Assembly: GCF_020360975.1 (NCBI RefSeq)
Contig: NW_025408678.1
Coordinates: 434,001 to 498,000, forward strand
Source: Hirsutella rhossiliensis
Lineage: Eukaryota; Ascomycota; Sordariomycetes; Hypocreales; Ophiocordycipitaceae
Reading direction: 5' to 3'
Length of the DNA stretch: 64,000 nucleotides
Numbering within the stretch: the first letter of the stretch is position 1; each line of letters opens with the position of its first letter. The translations under genes and the position numbers were made by a program. The notes beneath the pieces were generated by a model, which saw only the letters and a list, made by a program, of their open reading frames with translations, searched no databases and was not told where the DNA came from. Positions 25,380-34,919 of the stretch are shown piece by piece.

Positions 25380-28300
25380 GTTATAGTTAATAACTCCTTA
25401 CCTATCGCCGCCTTTATAGATAAAGGCTACTAGTACTACGCTATAGTTAATAAGGCGTTTATATAAGAGATATAAATACTAGTAGAAAGGATCGCCCTAA
25501 GGCGAGTAAAGGGCGCCTTAAGCGCGATAAAGGGTATAGTAATTAGGGGTATTATATAGCTAGCTATAGAGGTCGACGGTTACTATAAGCTTATCGTAGC
25601 CTATATAATCCCTTAACTAGAGTTTCCCTTAATACTTAGGAAACCCTAGTTATTATATATAAAGTTATACTTAGTTCTATACTAAAAGAAGCTATAGTTT
25701 AGGCCTACGTAATAGTAGGTCTACTACGACGATAGTTCTATAAGTATAGAACTAGGTATATAAGCTTTATACTTAGTATAAGAAGTCCTTACCTTTATTT
25801 TCGTAGGAACTATATAACGGTTAAAGCGAGAGGAAGGCTAGGCAGCGGCTAATATAGCGGTCTACGTAGTTAGCTTAGCGGATATCGATAAGGCTCTTTA
25901 GGTAAAGAAGCTAAAGTCGCTCTTAAAGCTATAGTAGTAGATACTAAAGCGCTTTTACGACCTCCTACCGCTATTTAAGTCCTAGGAAGCGGATAAGCTT
26001 AACTTATATAAGCTAAGGGTAAACTATAGGATTATACTCCGTACTAATAAAAAGGGGTAAGAACTACCTATACCGTTTAGACCGCTATATAGTATATTAT
26101 ACGTAGAGCTACTAGTACTTAAGAAGATACTAAAGGACCTCCTAGATAAGGGTTTTATTTAAGTAAGTAGCTCTAAAGTAAGAGCGCTAGTCTTATTTAT
26201 ATATAAACTAAGGGGTAGGATATAGTTTTACTATAACTATAGGGCTCTAAACGTAATTATATAGCTAGACTGCTACCCCTTACCCTTAATCTTAGATACG
26301 CTCTATAACCTTTTAAAGGTAAAGTAGTTTATAAAGCTAGATATAAAATAGGCGTTTTATAAGGTATAGATCTTAAAGGGTAATAAGTAAAAGACAGCGT
26401 TCTATACGCGCTATAGCTTATTTAAGTAGCTTATAACGCCCTTTAGCCTCTTAGGAGCGCCCGCTACTTTTTAGCGTTATATTAATAATATACTTTAAGA
26501 CTTCCTTAATAAGTTCGCCTCTATATATATAGATAATATCCTTATCTATATAAGCAGCTCCTATAAGGACTATATATAGAAAGTATAAAGGGTCCTAGAG
26601 CGCCTTTAACTTTATAGGCTCTACCTTAACCTAGATAAGTATAAATTTAAGGTTAAGAGGGTTAAGTACCTAGGCTTTATTATTTATATAGGCGTAGGTA
26701 TATAAGTAGATCTTATAAAGATCTAGGCGATTTAGGACTAAGCTACCCTAACTACGTAAATAAGCGTATAGAGCTTCCTTAAGTTCGCGAACTATTATAG
26801 GATATTTATTAAGGGCTTCTCCTATATTATAATACCCTTAAATAAGATTACTAAGAAGTAGACCGCTTTTTACTAGGGGCCTATATAGGAAGGAGCGTTC
26901 TATACGCTTAAGGACCTATTCTCTTAAGCTCTAGTACTACTTTAATAGGACTTCGACTAGTCTATATTAGTCGAAGTAGACTATAGCGGCTAAGCACTTA
27001 AAGGAACGCTCTTTTAAAAGGTAAATAAGTAAAAGTAACTAATAGCGTTCTACTCCTATAAGCTAACCTTAGTAAAGCGGAATTACGCTATTTACGATAA
27101 AGAGATACTAGCGATTATTAGCTACCTTAAGTAATAGTAAGCGGAGCTCTAGAGCTATAAGAGCTTTAAGGTTCTTATAGACTATAAGAACCTTAAGTAC
27201 TTTATAACTCGCTAGTACCTCTTAAAGCAATAAGCCTACTAAGCGGAGTATCTTTTATACTTTAATTTCTCGATTAAGTACCGCCTTAGGTAGGACTCCG
27301 CGGTCCTAAACTCGCTTTCTTAGAGGGATTAAGACCAGCTAATAGGGGCAGATATCGAGGCCTAGGATCTATAGCTTATCCTATAAGAAGTACTCTAGAC
27401 TTATATAAGAGCTTCCCTAGTAAAGGAAGGCGCGGTACTAGCGAATAAGCTTCCCCTTACGCCCTTACCTTAGCCTAGCGAGGAGGGATAGACCGGCCTA
27501 GGGGCGCGCGCGGTAAGAGTATTCTAAGATAAGGCCCTTTAACGCTTATAGGATAGGATAACGGCTCTAGACCGTACCTACGAGGGCGTACGCCGTGCTA
27601 TTAAGTCTAGCGCTTAATACTTAGATCTAAAGCTAAAGCTAAAGGTATAGGTAGCTAACTACTATATCGACCTATAAAGGCATCTACGCTAGTAAGGGAG
27701 ACTATAGGTACCGGGCGTACTATATACTATAGAAGCTAAGGAGAAGGAGGGACTACTAGAGCTAGATAAATAGAACGAGCTCTAAGGGAGGCTAGTCTAA
27801 CTTATCTATAACTCTAGCGTTATAGGTTACCTAAGTAGATAAGGTATAGTAGTAGGCCTTACGAGGGACTTTTACTAGCCCCTCCTATAGTATTACGTTC
27901 GTTACTTCCTTTATAACTATAATATCTACGGCTATATAAAGATCTAGAGGGCATAGCTTAAGGGGCTACTAAAGTAGCTTTTAATACTAGACCGGTTTTA
28001 TATATATATATAGATAGACTTTATAATAGACCTTCTACTTACGGAGGGCGGCAACCGCTATATATAGGTAATTAAGGACCGACTTAGTAAATTAGTAGTA
28101 CTAAAGCTAATACTATCTATAGATATAGAAGCCTACGTAGAGCGCTTCCTTTAATACTAGGCCTACTTATATAGCTAGCTAGCCTTTATTATAAGTAATA
28201 AAGGGTTAAACTAAACTAGCCGCTTTTAATAGTACTTATACTAGCTACTTTAGATTATATAGCTACTTAGTATAGCTTACTACCTATAGACTAATAAGGG

Positions 28301-29120
28301 ACCTAAGAGGGTTAACTAAGAAGCGTAAGCGTACCTATAGGTAGTTATAGCCTATAACTAAGTAAACTAAAACTACTAGCTCCCCGCTACTTAGCTCGCG
28401 CTAAATAGTAGACCGTAAACCTTTATTAAGATAGCCCCCTTCTTCGTAATATATAGCTTTAAGCCGCCCTCCCTAATCCTATTTACCGCGGATATAGTAG
28501 TAGAGTAGTATAGTAGTATATTACTAGAGAGCTATGCTTTTATATTTATATAGAAGCTATAAGAAACTATAAAATACTACTAATCCGCGATAGCCGCTAT
28601 AGCGTAGGATTAAGAGTAATACGCTAATAAGACTAAGGCGCTAGCGGATAGGTTTATAGTAAGAGATAAAGTATAGCTTAACCTCTATAACTATAAGTTA
28701 GCGCGACTAAAGAAGAAGTTAGACTAACTATATATAAAGTTTATAGTATAGAGGGTCGTTAGCCTATAGGTAGTTAAGCTCGATAGTCTCTTAATAGGGG
28801 TCTATAATAAGGTTAACGTTAACCTCCTTTACTAAGCCTCCTTTAACCCGCTACCTAGATAAGAAGTAGCGGACGCTTAACCGCTTATATTTAAGGTAAA
28901 GGGGGATAATAAATTTAAGGTTAAAGAGATATAGGCTATATACTAAAAAAAGGTAGGCTAAGGGAAACGCTAGGAGGTTCTTATTAAGTAGCGTAGGTAC
29001 CTTAACCCTATATAGGAACCTATATATAAGTTTATAGGAGCTATAGCCCTCGATAAGTTTAAGGCCTTATATAGACTAATAAATAGAAATAATAGACTAA
29101 TAGACTATTAATAGCGGCCT
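25380..29120 (+). pseudogene. Element E pol: protease, RT, RNase H, integrase, chromodomain (RIPped)
   Basis: Protease near 25410 has FIDKG at the active-site position. RT at about 26040-26700 keeps the LNV, LPLILDTL and [19 protein letters not shown] blocks, and the catalytic motif at 26526-26549 reads YIDNILIY (second Asp lost). RNase H follows (VEVDYSG, AFYSYKL, YDKEILAI). Integrase (about 27650-28400) has an HHCC region near 27830-27930 and the DFIIDL core. A chromodomain-like end is at about 28900-29060 (KVKEI ... VLIKQRRY). The frame is colinear with no obvious indels; almost all damage is Gln to stop plus G-to-A or C-to-T substitutions. A full-length element killed by point mutation. 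Confidence 0.75.
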
Positions 29121-29224
29121 AGGCTAAGACTATAAAGTAGGTATAATAAAGGGGGTAGTTATAGTAATATAGGTAATATAAGCGTAATAGTATAGGTAGA
29201 GATAAAAATAGCGTTTATTATAAA

Positions 29225-29800
29225 GTAAAGCCCTTAAACTACCTAGGCCTATTCCTTATTATTATTATTATTATTATTATTATCTTTATTATTATCGTCC
29301 TTATTAGCCTCCTCTTTCTTATTAACGGCGGCGGCGGTCTCTAAGGCGCTAAGGCGGCCCTCTAAACCTATAAGCTAGTCGGCGGCAGCGGTAGCTTTAA
29401 GGGTAGAGGGGCGGCGGCTAGCGGTAGTAGTAGGGGTAGCGGCGGTAGTAGAGGCGGGCATAGCTAAGGGGACCGCTAATAAAGCGATAGAGGTAGTATC
29501 CTTAGTACTAGGTACGTTAAAGGCGGAAATAAAGGAGCGAAAGAGTAGGACTTACTTAGGTATAAGGCCCTATTACTCAAAGGCGTAAAGGTTACGGTAA
29601 GCGGCGGCGGCGGCGGTAAGGCGCTTCTTAGTAGCCCCCCGCGCTTACCTATACGAGCTAGCCTTCTAAGCTAACGCTATAGTAAGTAGGATAGGAGGCG
29701 CCGCCTTATAGGCGCGGCCGGCTCGCGCGTACTAGTAGTAGTTGCCGCCGCGGCGGCGCCTAGCCTAGTCGGAGTAGTCGAGCTCTTATAATATATAATA
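29225..29800 (-). pseudogene. Possible antisense Ala-rich ORF in the 3' region of element E
   Basis: The minus frame through this GC-rich block gives an Ala/Arg-rich protein of about 190 codons with few TAA/TAG stops. It includes a KKRLTAAAAAYRNLYAFE segment, a short heptad-like LIGLEGRLSALE segment and an Asp/Asn-rich tail encoded by the (ATT)n run at 29256-29284. It lies between pol and the 3' LTR, opposite to pol, as does the antisense gene in element F, but I see no sequence similarity to that one. GC-rich low complexity opens several frames here, including one on the plus strand at 30035-30289, so this could be spurious. Confidence 0.3.
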
Positions 29801-31034
29801 TATATAGGGGGCTAAGTAAGCGGCGCCGGCCTATACTTAGCGCTTATACTATAGGAGGTTAGCGGATAATATCTATTACGCTTACCTAACTATAGACTTA
29901 TAAGGGTAGCGGAGATAGAGGCGGGGGCCGAGGGGCTAGGCGTTATAGGTAGCGGCGGGGATAGCGTCGTTACCCTAAGGGGCGATATAAGAGCGAATAG
30001 CGTAGTAGAGGCGGCGGCGGCGGCGGTAGGAGCGGTGGCAGCGGCGCGGGTAGGAGCGGCGGTAGCGGCGGAGTCGTCGTCGGCCGCGGCTAGCACGGCG
30101 TCGACGAACGACTCTATATACTCCGAGAAGGAGGAGGTAGGAGAGGGAGAGGCAGATATATCTATCGCGGAAGTTAGTACGATAGAATATAGCCTCCCGC
30201 TCTATAGGGCGCGGAACTTATTAGTTAAAGTTATTATTATTATTAGGGCTATTATTATTACTATTATTACTACTATAAGTATACGTTAATAGAGCGGCCT
30301 ATATAGCTAAGAACGGACTAATACCTTAGGTAAAGCGGAACTTACCTATTAATACTACTACTACGGTTAAAGAAAGGAGAGAAGGAAAGGAAGGGAGAAG
30401 GGGGGGATGCCGCTTTATATACCCCTTAGTAGAGGATATTGCCTAAGGTAGAGGGGATAGGTAACCTAAGGCTTACGTAGGTCTAGACTAGCCGCCGGCT
30501 ACCTAGGGGCGTATATAATAGGTTATGCCCCTATTTAAACGGCTAGCCGGCCGATAAGTATAGAGCTAGGTCCTAGCTACCTAGGCTAATAGGCGCGGGG
30601 ATAATAAGGCTAGTAGGGCCGGCCCTATTAACGGGAAAGGGTAGGGAAGAGCCTATAGTACGGGCCTAATTATATAGGAGCCGTTAATAGGGCAGCGCTA
30701 CGCCGCGCTTAAGAGAGGGCATTATATAAGAGTCTTTAACTATTATAGGTAATAGGCTTAGGCCGCGGCCTAAGCTATATAGTTACGTATAGAGGGCCGG
30801 ATCCTATAAGTATAGGGGCGGGCTAGCCGCGTATAAAAGAGCTTTATATAGCTTATTAATATTATCCTATAGGCGGTACTTACGTATACGCCTCTGCTTA
30901 CTCTATAATACCCTACCGTAATTACTGCCCCTATAAGAATTAAATAACTTTGCCCTACCTATCCGACCCTTTACTTTTAATTTTACCTTTATATATTTTA
31001 TATATACTTCTTATATCTCTCTTTACGAGAATAA

Positions 31035-31185
31035 ACCTAATTAATTAAAATAATATAGAAAATAATAAGCGTTTCTTACTTTATAGGATAGGATTTCTTT
31101 TATAATTAATATACTACTATTAGTATATATAATTAGGAGAGTATATTCTAGCTACTTTATTTATAATAGGAAAACACTTTTCCTT
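31035..31185 (+). repeat. Fragment of element C (copy C3)
   Basis: Matches the last 150 bp of C2 (55110-55260), including the GGAGAGTATATT block and the terminal AGGAAAACAC hairpin region. It sits directly after the end of G2 and marks the left edge of the gene island. The other end of the element is missing. Confidence 0.6.
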
Positions 31186-31245
31186 ATACTTTATAAGAAA
31201 AAAAAGTCTTAAGAGATAATATAATTTAGCAAACCTTCTAAGCGG

Positions 31246-32547
31246 TTACTGGTTGAGGTCATCTATAGACAGGGCCTCGGGCGTATTAATAGCCTGATCC
31301 TGCCGTAGTTCGTGACGGCGTAGCAGCTGGTCCGCCGCGGCTCTACCTAGACTATATCTATCATGATACGTGGCCACGACGCTGGCTTTGATTGTATTGG
31401 AGCTGCCCCTCTTATGTCCGAACAGGGCGGCCGTTGCTTGACCCAAACACTGTGTAAGCTTGGCCTCTGTTGTCGTGGAGCGTCCCAGACTCGAATATCG
31501 AACTACGTGTGCGGCCAAAACCACGTAGAGCTGGTAGGACACCCATACGTACTGGACTTTGATAGGCATCCAAACAACCGAGCAGAAAAGTCCAAATGGA
31601 AACTGACAAGCGAAAACAACAATGGCAAAGTACTGAAAGGCCTCGCGGGTTCGACTGCGTATGGGATGGCCGTAGTGACGAACGAACTGTAGCACCAAGG
31701 CAGGAGGGCCAGTGATGATCATAAAGCTACCTTCCGCCTGGGGGCAATGAATCTCAAAGTCGCGCGCCGGGTCGTCACCAGTGGAGGACGACGTCGAAAT
31801 GAGAGGTTCTCGGTGTAGTGCAAACAAGGCGCTTGTGAGACGTAGAATGAGAGGCGCGAGCCACAAGACGCACCAAGGGGAACGGAATGCGACAGAAACA
31901 CCGACAGCACATAGAATGGCAGACGTCTCAGCTGCGCAAATAGCAAGGAATACTCGCGGGCCCGGACGCCCGGGGTCCTCCTTGACAAAGGGAATGTCGA
32001 GTGATGACATCTCCTTTGTTGTCGGCCTTGCCAGCGTGAGATGACTGAAGGCCGTTCGAGCCCTCACCGGTGGCGATGCGAGGTCATGGCAAACACGTCC
32101 CTTCTCCAAGTCGTCGCTAGATGCTGATTGCGAACAGCAATGTAGGCGAGGGATATTGATATAAGCCAGGGTGCGAACCCATAGACAGTTGCGTATGTTG
32201 CCAGTACGTGACTGGCTCTGATCTCCATGTTCGTGCATCGTGTAGCTCCAACTGAGCTGAGGAAAGAAGACGGTGCCTAGCATATGGCCTTGGCTTGAGC
32301 CCCTGAATAGTCCATGGGAAAAGATTGTATCAAGTGCCTCCAACGCCGGCTTGAACAGAGGCCCGCCCATGGGCATGAAGAACGCAAGCATCAGGAATGA
32401 GCCAAGTGTGAAGTTTGAGTAGTGTCTCTGTGGCCAAAGAAGTTGTTCCAGGCATCGTTTGGTAGCTACTTCGGAGCCAATGTAACCGAGGACAGCGCCG
32501 AAAGCAGCGAAAAGAGAGCTCTCAGCCATTGTGTCGGTCAAGTGCAT
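31246..32547 (-). CDS. Multi-pass membrane protein of unknown function
   Basis: Intact single-exon frame of about 433 codons from the ATG at 32547; the ATG at 32529 has a better initiation context (ACA-ATG-GCT) and gives about 427 residues. Hydrophobic segments lie at roughly residues 10-28, 47-66, 200-222, 227-245, 305-327 and 334-352 (numbered from one codon before the first ATG), so four to six membrane spans are likely. There is no cleavable signal peptide. I recognise no family; similar uncharacterised membrane proteins exist in filamentous ascomycetes to my recollection. Codon and dinucleotide usage are normal (CpA/TpG present), unlike the RIPped flanks. It is transcribed away from the HET gene at 33125. 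Confidence 0.75.
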   Translation of the reverse strand: MHLTDTMAESSLFAAFGAVLGYIGSEVATKRCLEQLLWPQRHYSNFTLGSFLMLAFFMPMGGPLFKPALEALDTIFSHGLFRGSSQGHMLGTVFFPQLSWSYTMHEHGDQSQSRTGNIRNCLWVRTLAYINIPRLHCCSQSASSDDLEKGRVCHDLASPPVRARTAFSHLTLARPTTKEMSSLDIPFVKEDPGRPGPRVFLAICAAETSAILCAVGVSVAFRSPWCVLWLAPLILRLTSALFALHREPLISTSSSTGDDPARDFEIHCPQAEGSFMIITGPPALVLQFVRHYGHPIRSRTREAFQYFAIVVFACQFPFGLFCSVVWMPIKVQYVWVSYQLYVVLAAHVVRYSSLGRSTTTEAKLTQCLGQATAALFGHKRGSSNTIKASVVATYHDRYSLGRAAADQLLRRHELRQDQAINTPEALSIDDLNQ

Positions 32548-33124
32548 CAAGGGGATACATAAAAAGGGGCATATGCAACAATGGGCTAACCACTTTAAAT
32601 GCCACAGGTATAAGTAGGGAGACTATGCGGATAGAGGACCAAATTCAACGGCATAGGGTGCGGTGTGACATGATATATCAAGTACAAGAACGTGAAAGAG
32701 TGTGGTAACACACTAAGCAGTTGGGCGAACTGCATAAAGGACGCAAACATAGCCGAACCGAGCCGCTTTGACGGGCGGATCTGTCGCACGAGGCTCGTGT
32801 TCGGTCACGATTGGTCGCAAACCACGCAATCACTGCAGATGAGGTGACGCAAAAGAGGCGCTGCAGTTACGTTCAAGAGGCCGGCGAGGGGAGCACACGA
32901 CTAACTTGGTCTGCCCAGGAAGAACATCACCAAGGCAAGCTCCTGTTGTGGGGATAAGACATCGACAGCCATGATGTTCAACGTCGGCCCCCTTTAAGAG
33001 GCTTCCGGATCAACCAGTCGGCCTGGTCGTTATTAGTTTATCATATTCCGTCTCTCTCAGTACTGGGGTCAGCAGCTCCTGCTCAACCGTGTAGCAGCAT
33101 CTATGTTGTTAAGGCTTCTAGACA
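32548..33124. promoter_or_regulatory. Shared divergent intergenic region of the membrane-protein and HET genes
   Basis: 577 bp of non-RIPped DNA between two start codons pointing away from each other, so both promoters must lie here or overlap. I could not identify a convincing core promoter element or factor site by eye. Confidence 0.5.
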
Positions 33125-34915
33125 ATGCCGGCAAACCTGGTGAGGACTCCGTGTCTCCCTCCGCCTTCGAGGAATAGCCCTAGCTAACCGCACTTGGCTG
33201 GAGTCTTATAGGCCCACATAGAGCATTCCTCGACAAGCTCCGTGTCCGACTTCGAAGAGCTGGGATTTCGGGCGGATAAGGTCTTCTCGCATCGAAATTT
33301 ACAAGACCACACCAGTCCTTTAGGGGGCAATTTCGAGACAGCGTACAGAGATGGCTTGACTGGTCCGACGGGCCCAGCAAACTTTCCGGCTCGTCTTGTT
33401 GGGACAGATGGTGTTACATTTTTGACAAGCAGTCCCTGCCCGGAGTACGTCGTAGTCTCGTATACCTGGGGTCGATGGAAACACCGTACTAGAGAGCTGG
33501 ATTCTCCCGTCCAAGGCGGTCACTGGATGGTCCCTGCAAACAAGCTATTTTCGCGAGCAGACCTCGACAGTGCGATGCGAAACGTTGCCGGCAACACAAA
33601 CATGTGGGTAGACGTCCTTTGCATTCCCCAGGAAGACTCCGATCCGGAAAAGGCCATCGAGATCGGAAAGCAAAGCCATATATTTAAGTCGGCATCACGT
33701 GCAGCTGTCTGGCTCTGCTCTGGAGGGGACGAAGCTTTTATTGACATCTGTTCCTCTGTCCCCGAAGAGGTACACATGATTCCTCCAGACGCCTTGGCAC
33801 TTAACAAGCCGGAAAACATTGCCGAAGCTCGCCGGCGCTTGGCTTTGGTTGCAGAGTTTCCCCTTTTAGTCCCCTGGACAACTTCTCTGTGGACATTGCA
33901 AGAGGCTGCTCTTCGTCCGGATGCCGTCTTCTATGGCAAGTTGGGGATTCCCCTCCGCCACCGAGAGACCGGAAATCCCTTGACAATTAGGCATCTAACA
34001 CGGACATTGTCACAAATCCATGACATCCTTTACTTCCTCTTTCTCCCCGGCCGTGGTCTACCACAAGGAATTCTCGACAAGCCCGAAGCTTGGGACATGT
34101 GCGAGGGGGACGTTTCTTTGGTTTTCCAAGCGCTGGACGCTGTCAACGTCATCTCTTTGCACAAGCTGGCGAACATGAATGCTTCGGAGCTGCTTCTGGC
34201 CTCGAATCATCGGAAAAGCACACGGCAGCACGATCGCGTTTATGGCATCATGGGGGCCATAGGTGGTGTCACGGTCCCTGTTGACTACAAGGCGGATGCT
34301 GATAAAGTCATGGATGCATTCATGGTCGAGCTTCATAATCGAGTTCCCGCCGAGATGCAAGCATTTTATCGCTCTGGGAATGCTTCCGTGAACGGGAGGA
34401 AATGGGCCGTTGACGAAGATGCCGGTATGTTGACCTTGGTCCGGCAGCTGCTTCCTCCTCGAAGGAAGCTTTTTCGACAAGTTGCACACACCGGGCACCT
34501 CGTTATTGAAGAAGTCGTGTATATCTCTCAAAGGGGGGTGGAAGAAATCACGACGAGGGCCTTGACACAATCTATGCTTGCTGCACTGGACCTGCAAGCA
34601 CTCTCGCGGATTAGCGACGGTGCCCGGTCTCATTCGGACAAAGTGGGATCAGTGGGGAGTATTTCTGTTTCAAACTTTTGTTTACTTTTGAGACATATCC
34701 TATCTAAATATCACATGGCGCTAATTCCCCTCGGCTCCATTGGCGGCATGCAAGGACGAGGATGGAATTATATGTATCTCCTAATCGGGTCCCAAGACAT
34801 GCCCAGGGCCACATTAGAAGGTCCCTGTCATGTTTTTCAGCGCTTGGGAGCTCTTTTGCTGGGGGACGAGCTGTCATCGGACATGCCTACCCGGGGAACA
34901 TTTCTCTTATCGTAA
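33125..34915 (+). CDS. HET-domain (heterokaryon incompatibility) protein
   Basis: Two-exon model: ATG at 33125, exon 1 of 15 nt (33125-33139), a 72-nt intron, and exon 2 at 33212-34915, giving about 572 residues. The long second-exon frame has no ATG before its codon 96 and is preceded by a stop (TAG) near 33210, so an upstream exon is needed. HET signatures (numbered from the GTG at 33242): SYTWG at 73-77, WVDVLCIPQED at 122-132 and WTLQE at 217-221. HET proteins mediate non-self recognition and programmed cell death on fusion of incompatible hyphae and are found mainly in Pezizomycotina. The C-terminal half has no partner domain I recognise (no WD, ankyrin or NACHT repeats). No frameshift or RIP damage. 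The coding region ends within 10 bp of RIPped repeat DNA. Confidence 0.85.
33140..33211 (+). other. Predicted 72-nt intron in the HET gene
   Basis: Donor GTGAGG at 33140, branch-site-like CTAAC at 33184-33188, acceptor TATAG ending at 33211; the branch A lies 24 nt from the acceptor. Size and motifs are typical of fungal introns. Splicing joins ATG-CCG-GCA-AAC-CTG to GCC-CAC in frame with the HET domain. A TAG two codons upstream of the ATG prevents a longer exon 1 in this frame. Confidence 0.65.
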
Positions 34916-34919
34916 TTTA

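Larger units (their letters stand above)
23925..30910 (+). mobile_element. Full-length chromodomain Ty3/Gypsy element E (RIPped)
   Basis: The two LTRs are both 188 bp (23925-24112 and 30723-30910), start TATATAAGAG and end TAATA. Flanks CCCT (23921-23924 and 30911-30914) are the target duplication, and G1 shows the uninterrupted site. Each LTR has a TATA box (TATAAAAG). Just inside the 5' LTR, ATAAGCTAT is complementary to ATAGCTTAT in the LTR, a possible self-primer. A purine tract (AAGAGAGGG) precedes the 3' LTR. Internal order is gag, protease, RT, RNase H, integrase, chromodomain, followed by 1.6 kb of GC-rich, low-complexity DNA. All coding frames are broken by TAA/TAG. Confidence 0.8.
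22380..31031 (+). mobile_element. Ty1/Copia retrotransposon 3' end, copy G2 (RIPped, multiply interrupted)
   Basis: This aligns by eye with the reverse complement of G1 (56349-57854): end of pol, then the 3' untranslated/LTR region, both ending near GCGAGAA (31031 and 56349). Comparison with G1 reveals three later insertions in G2: the TRIM-like element at 22609-23001, a 136-bp element at 23705-23840 and the complete element E at 23925-30910. Net G2 length without them is about 1.1 kb. It holds only the C-terminal pol region and downstream sequence, is strongly RIPped, and is non-functional. Confidence 0.7.

Noticed and set aside
29890..30289. Open frames of 68 (-) and 84 (+) codons in the GC-rich part of element E
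   Set aside because: Both lie in GGC/GCC low-complexity DNA that is open on both strands; the minus one starts with GTG. Not supported as separate genes.
31363..32044. Several 65-109 codon frames on both strands inside the membrane-protein gene
   Set aside because: Overlapping shadows of the 31246-32547 frame, with no domain or independent support.
34058..34633. 191-codon minus frame inside the HET gene
   Set aside because: Antisense shadow of the HET coding sequence; no recognisable motif.
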